From Pyrodictiaceae archaeon (GTDB taxonomy: Archaea > Thermoproteota > Thermoprotei_A > Sulfolobales > Pyrodictiaceae): a stretch of DNA of 5,064 nucleotides. Both the position numbers and the translations under genes were made by a program. Of the stretch, positions 4,765-5,064 are shown one piece after another. Where the stretch lies: NCBI GenBank assembly GCA_027046105.1, contig JALTZQ010000054.1, forward strand, positions 1-5,064, given 5' to 3'. The notes below the pieces were generated by a model. The model had not been told where the DNA came from and ran no database searches. It worked only from the letters and a program-made list of their open reading frames with translations. Every line of letters starts with the position of its first letter. Within the stretch, counting starts at the first letter, position 1.

Positions 4765-5064
4765 TTAAATCCCGAGTTCTTTTATGGCCTTCGTTATGTT
4801 CCATACCTTTATAATGCCTGCTCTAGCTATTTCATCGAAATCTTTATCGTTCGTTATGAGTATGGCGTTTGCCTTTAAGCACGTAGCCGCATGGTATAGG
4901 TCGGCGTATTCCTCTTTAGGAATAAAGGGTTTGCACCGCTCTATGTGGTTGCGGTCCGGTTCGATTAAAACTGCTTTGCTTGTAATTAGTGTGTAGATAA
5001 TTTCTGCTTGCCCCCTTATGTGTGGTAGCCTAGTTGACAGCTTATTTAGCCAAGACTTATACTC
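4765..5064 (-). CDS. PIN-domain protein, probable VapC-type toxin (C-terminal 99 residues, 5' end outside window)
   Basis: On the minus strand a frame enters from the right edge and ends at TAA 4765-4767. The visible part contains EYADLYHAATC (residues 53-62 of the fragment) and ANAILITNDKDFDEI (65-79). This is the typical C-terminal half of a PIN domain: D55 is a metal ligand on the helix, and T71-N72-D73 with D75 is the 'TxDxDF'-like acidic motif on the following strand. The closing IIKVWNITKAIKEL (84-97) is the usual last strand and helix. PIN proteins are Mg2+/Mn2+-dependent RNases, most often VapC toxins cleaving tRNA or rRNA. No antitoxin gene is visible because the upstream side lies beyond the window. 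The open frame on the opposite strand (4784-4996) is a shadow of this gene. Confidence 0.82.
   Translation of the reverse strand, partial: EYKSWLNKLSTRLPHIRGQAEIIYTLITSKAVLIEPDRNHIERCKPFIPKEEYADLYHAATCLKANAILITNDKDFDEIARAGIIKVWNITKAIKELGI

Noticed and set aside
4784..4996. Plus-strand open frame of 70 codons
   Set aside because: It is antisense to the PIN-domain gene, whose minus-strand frame shows conserved motifs; the plus-strand product looks like no protein family.
1..5064. CRISPR array or insertion sequence
   Set aside because: No regularly spaced direct repeats, transposase motifs or long terminal inverted repeats were seen.

Overview
The window looks like an accessory stretch of a hyperthermophilic crenarchaeal chromosome, probably Desulfurococcales or a relative. 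The evidence is AGG/AGA- and ATA-rich codon use, GTG and TTG starts, A/T-rich TATA-like elements a short way upstream of genes, a T-run terminator, and archaeal toxin-antitoxin families. The genus cannot be read from the sequence. Base composition changes along the window: the left about 1.1 kb is GC-rich, roughly 1.4-4.1 kb is clearly AT-rich, and the right end is intermediate. This suggests a mosaic put together by insertions.

Layout: (1) positions 3-170, the C-terminal end of a membrane protein. (2) 249-1098, an intact HEPN/MNT toxin-antitoxin pair, with a HepT-type RNase carrying the RX4HXY motif followed by an MNT nucleotidyltransferase antitoxin. (3) about 1176-1373, the remains of a DUF104-type antitoxin, recognisable only by joining reading frames across frameshifts and stops. 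The following stretch to about 1850 has TATA- and Shine-Dalgarno-like signals but no secure gene. (4) 1855-3940, an AT-rich two-gene operon for exported proteins: a membrane-anchored protein of unknown function and, 7 bases later, a secreted matrixin-like zinc metalloprotease with HELGHALGLGH plus an uncharacterised beta-rich C-terminal domain. A T-run terminator follows. (5) On the minus strand, a DUF433 antitoxin (4142-4375) whose expected DUF5615 PIN-like toxin has shrunk to a 41-codon fragment (4033-4158). (6) A bulged hairpin (4521-4550) directly before a 3'-half tRNA fragment with encoded CCA (4570-4615), which looks like the att scar of an integrated element. (7) The C-terminal 99 residues of a PIN-domain protein on the minus strand, cut by the right edge.

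Overall the window is a toxin-antitoxin graveyard: one intact pair, one dead antitoxin, one antitoxin orphaned by loss of its toxin, and one PIN gene. These surround an apparently acquired secreted-protease operon and a tRNA-derived integration scar. The least familiar item, and the best candidate for an undescribed system, is the protease operon: an anchored cell-surface partner co-expressed with an archaeal matrixin.
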